A stretch of 64,000 bases of DNA from Desulfovibrio sp. X2 (GTDB lineage: Bacteria; Desulfobacterota; Desulfovibrionia; Desulfovibrionales; Desulfovibrionaceae), in assembly GCF_000422205.1 (NCBI RefSeq), contig NZ_ATHV01000028.1:1-64000 (forward strand). Reading direction: 5' to 3'. Shown here in pieces: positions 63,200 to 64,000 of this stretch. Each line of letters starts with the position of its first letter. Positions within the stretch are counted from its first letter, which is position 1. Made by a program: the position numbers and the translations under genes. The notes under the pieces are model-generated. The model did not search any database. It saw only the letters and a program-made list of their open reading frames with translations, and was not told the origin of the DNA.

Positions 63200-63982
63200 A
63201 TGAATAGCAATGACAGGCCTATTAGATTGGGTAGCCATTGGAGTGCCGTCGGGGTACCAGCCGGGAGCAAGGAAGAGTTTAAGAATTTCATATGCCATAT
63301 TCTCGACAAAGTTCACTCGACTCGAATGGTGAACGAATCATGCAAAGATTATATTTATAATTCATCAAAATACCTTGAGATTTGCTGTGTTATTGACAGC
63401 GCGTCAAAATTTTCAAGTGCTGTTCCTTCTTTACGATTTGATGCTTTCCATGGAAAAAAGATGCATATGAAACTTGAGAGAATCAATGAATGGGATGGAG
63501 GTTATGAAGCAAATCTGGCGTGTACATTTTATGGCGCGAGTGTATGTTTTTTCGATACGGCATATAGATATAACAAGCATAAATATGTAGTTGGAATGGA
63601 ATATGATTTTTTAATCGGTGCCATAGCTTACAAAGTAGAAAAAAGTAAGCAGGAATTGAAATTCAAAGATGATCATGGACGACAGATTAATATGGGGAAA
63701 GGTTTCGCGGCATTTCTACCCTTTCGAAAAGATGTGAAGGACGATCCGGAATACACTATCCTCGGACCGGTGCTAGCGTATGAACCCTCGGAAGAAGGGC
63801 AATCCGCCTTCAACAGGTTCCAAGTGGTGGCTTGCCGCCCGCCGATCCCGGAAACGGATGAATCCGCGGAACTGACTCTTGATGTCTTTGCCCTGGACAA
63901 GGCACTTGCGGACGAGCGGCCAGAAAAAGAGGATTCCCTTTTTGCAATCGCCTGGTTGCAGGGAAAATTGGCGGATGTCTAG
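63200..63982 (+). CDS. unknown protein in AT-rich, probably transferred, region
   Basis: A 260-residue protein with no family I recognise. It starts MNSNDRPIRLGSHWSAVGV, with aromatic-rich patches in the middle (CTFYGASVCFFDTAYRYNKHKYVVG) and an acidic C-terminal tail. It has no signal peptide or membrane segment. GGAAG lies about 10 nt before the ATG. The first two thirds use AT-rich codons unlike any other gene here, while the last third (after about 63760) is closer to the host composition. The position next to tRNA-Ser suggests cargo at the edge of an island. Confidence 0.75.
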   Translation: MNSNDRPIRLGSHWSAVGVPAGSKEEFKNFICHILDKVHSTRMVNESCKDYIYNSSKYLEICCVIDSASKFSSAVPSLRFDAFHGKKMHMKLERINEWDGGYEANLACTFYGASVCFFDTAYRYNKHKYVVGMEYDFLIGAIAYKVEKSKQELKFKDDHGRQINMGKGFAAFLPFRKDVKDDPEYTILGPVLAYEPSEEGQSAFNRFQVVACRPPIPETDESAELTLDVFALDKALADERPEKEDSLFAIAWLQGKLADV

Positions 63983-64000
63983 ACCCGTTGTTATGGTCAG

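Overview
The window is a high-GC bacterial chromosome segment. Its content points to a sulfate-reducing deltaproteobacterium of the Desulfovibrionales: a periplasmic [NiFe] hydrogenase preceded by its own tetrahaem cytochrome c3, rubrerythrin, a TrmD with the C-terminal SPOUT-like extension typical of that group, and a flgF-flgG-flgA-flgH-flgI-flgJ-flgN-flgK-flgL-csrA-fliW cluster followed by flgM and a DVU0524-type gene. Almost every gene is intact. I see no transposase, integrase, phage gene or CRISPR array.

Layout: 1-2.5 kb holds a VOC protein and a radical SAM enzyme. 2.7-5.8 kb is the hydrogenase operon (cytochrome c3, hynB, hynA). 5.9-9.8 kb carries a Cys-rich exported protein, two paralogous LysR regulators and a second radical SAM enzyme. 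10-15.8 kb is a translation and secretion block (ffh, rpsP, a KH protein, rimM, trmD, rplS, rnhB, yraN). 16.1-18.4 kb is ilvBN behind a valine-rich leader peptide and attenuator. 18.6-22.8 kb holds rsmI, an orphan PTS EIID, HPr, EI and smpB. 23-29 kb holds rubrerythrin, a GlcD/GlcF-type lactate/glycolate oxidase pair and secA. 29-36 kb (minus strand) holds a 2-hydroxyacid dehydrogenase, the translationally coupled biotin operon bioF-bioH-bioC-bioD-bioA, and tatD. 36-38.7 kb holds a receiver protein and two polysaccharide-type genes. 38.8-53.1 kb is the flagellar region, with a sigma-54-like promoter before flgF and two sigma-28-like promoters at flgM and its partner gene. 53.2-57.8 kb is nadK, an ARMT1-like (DUF89) gene, mltA and a DUF4254 gene. 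58-62.5 kb holds gatB, a flavoprotein, mtnA and an NAD(P)H-binding protein.

At 62913-63002 lies tRNA-Ser(UGA). Immediately after it the composition turns AT-rich and an unrecognised gene follows, as expected for the left edge of a genomic island inserted at a tRNA gene.

The most unusual content is non-coding. Two families of structured intergenic repeats are visible. Family A has four copies (7491-7722, 48569-48737, 50819-50990, 58030-58171). It is a chain of five hairpins bounded by imperfect terminal inverted repeats, with compensatory base-pair changes and one inverted hairpin loop. Family B has two copies of exactly 129 bp (72-200 and 15751-15879). Each begins at a stop codon in the sense orientation, and an entire 8-9 bp stem section has been replaced by a different but still perfectly complementary one. 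I recognise neither family as described.
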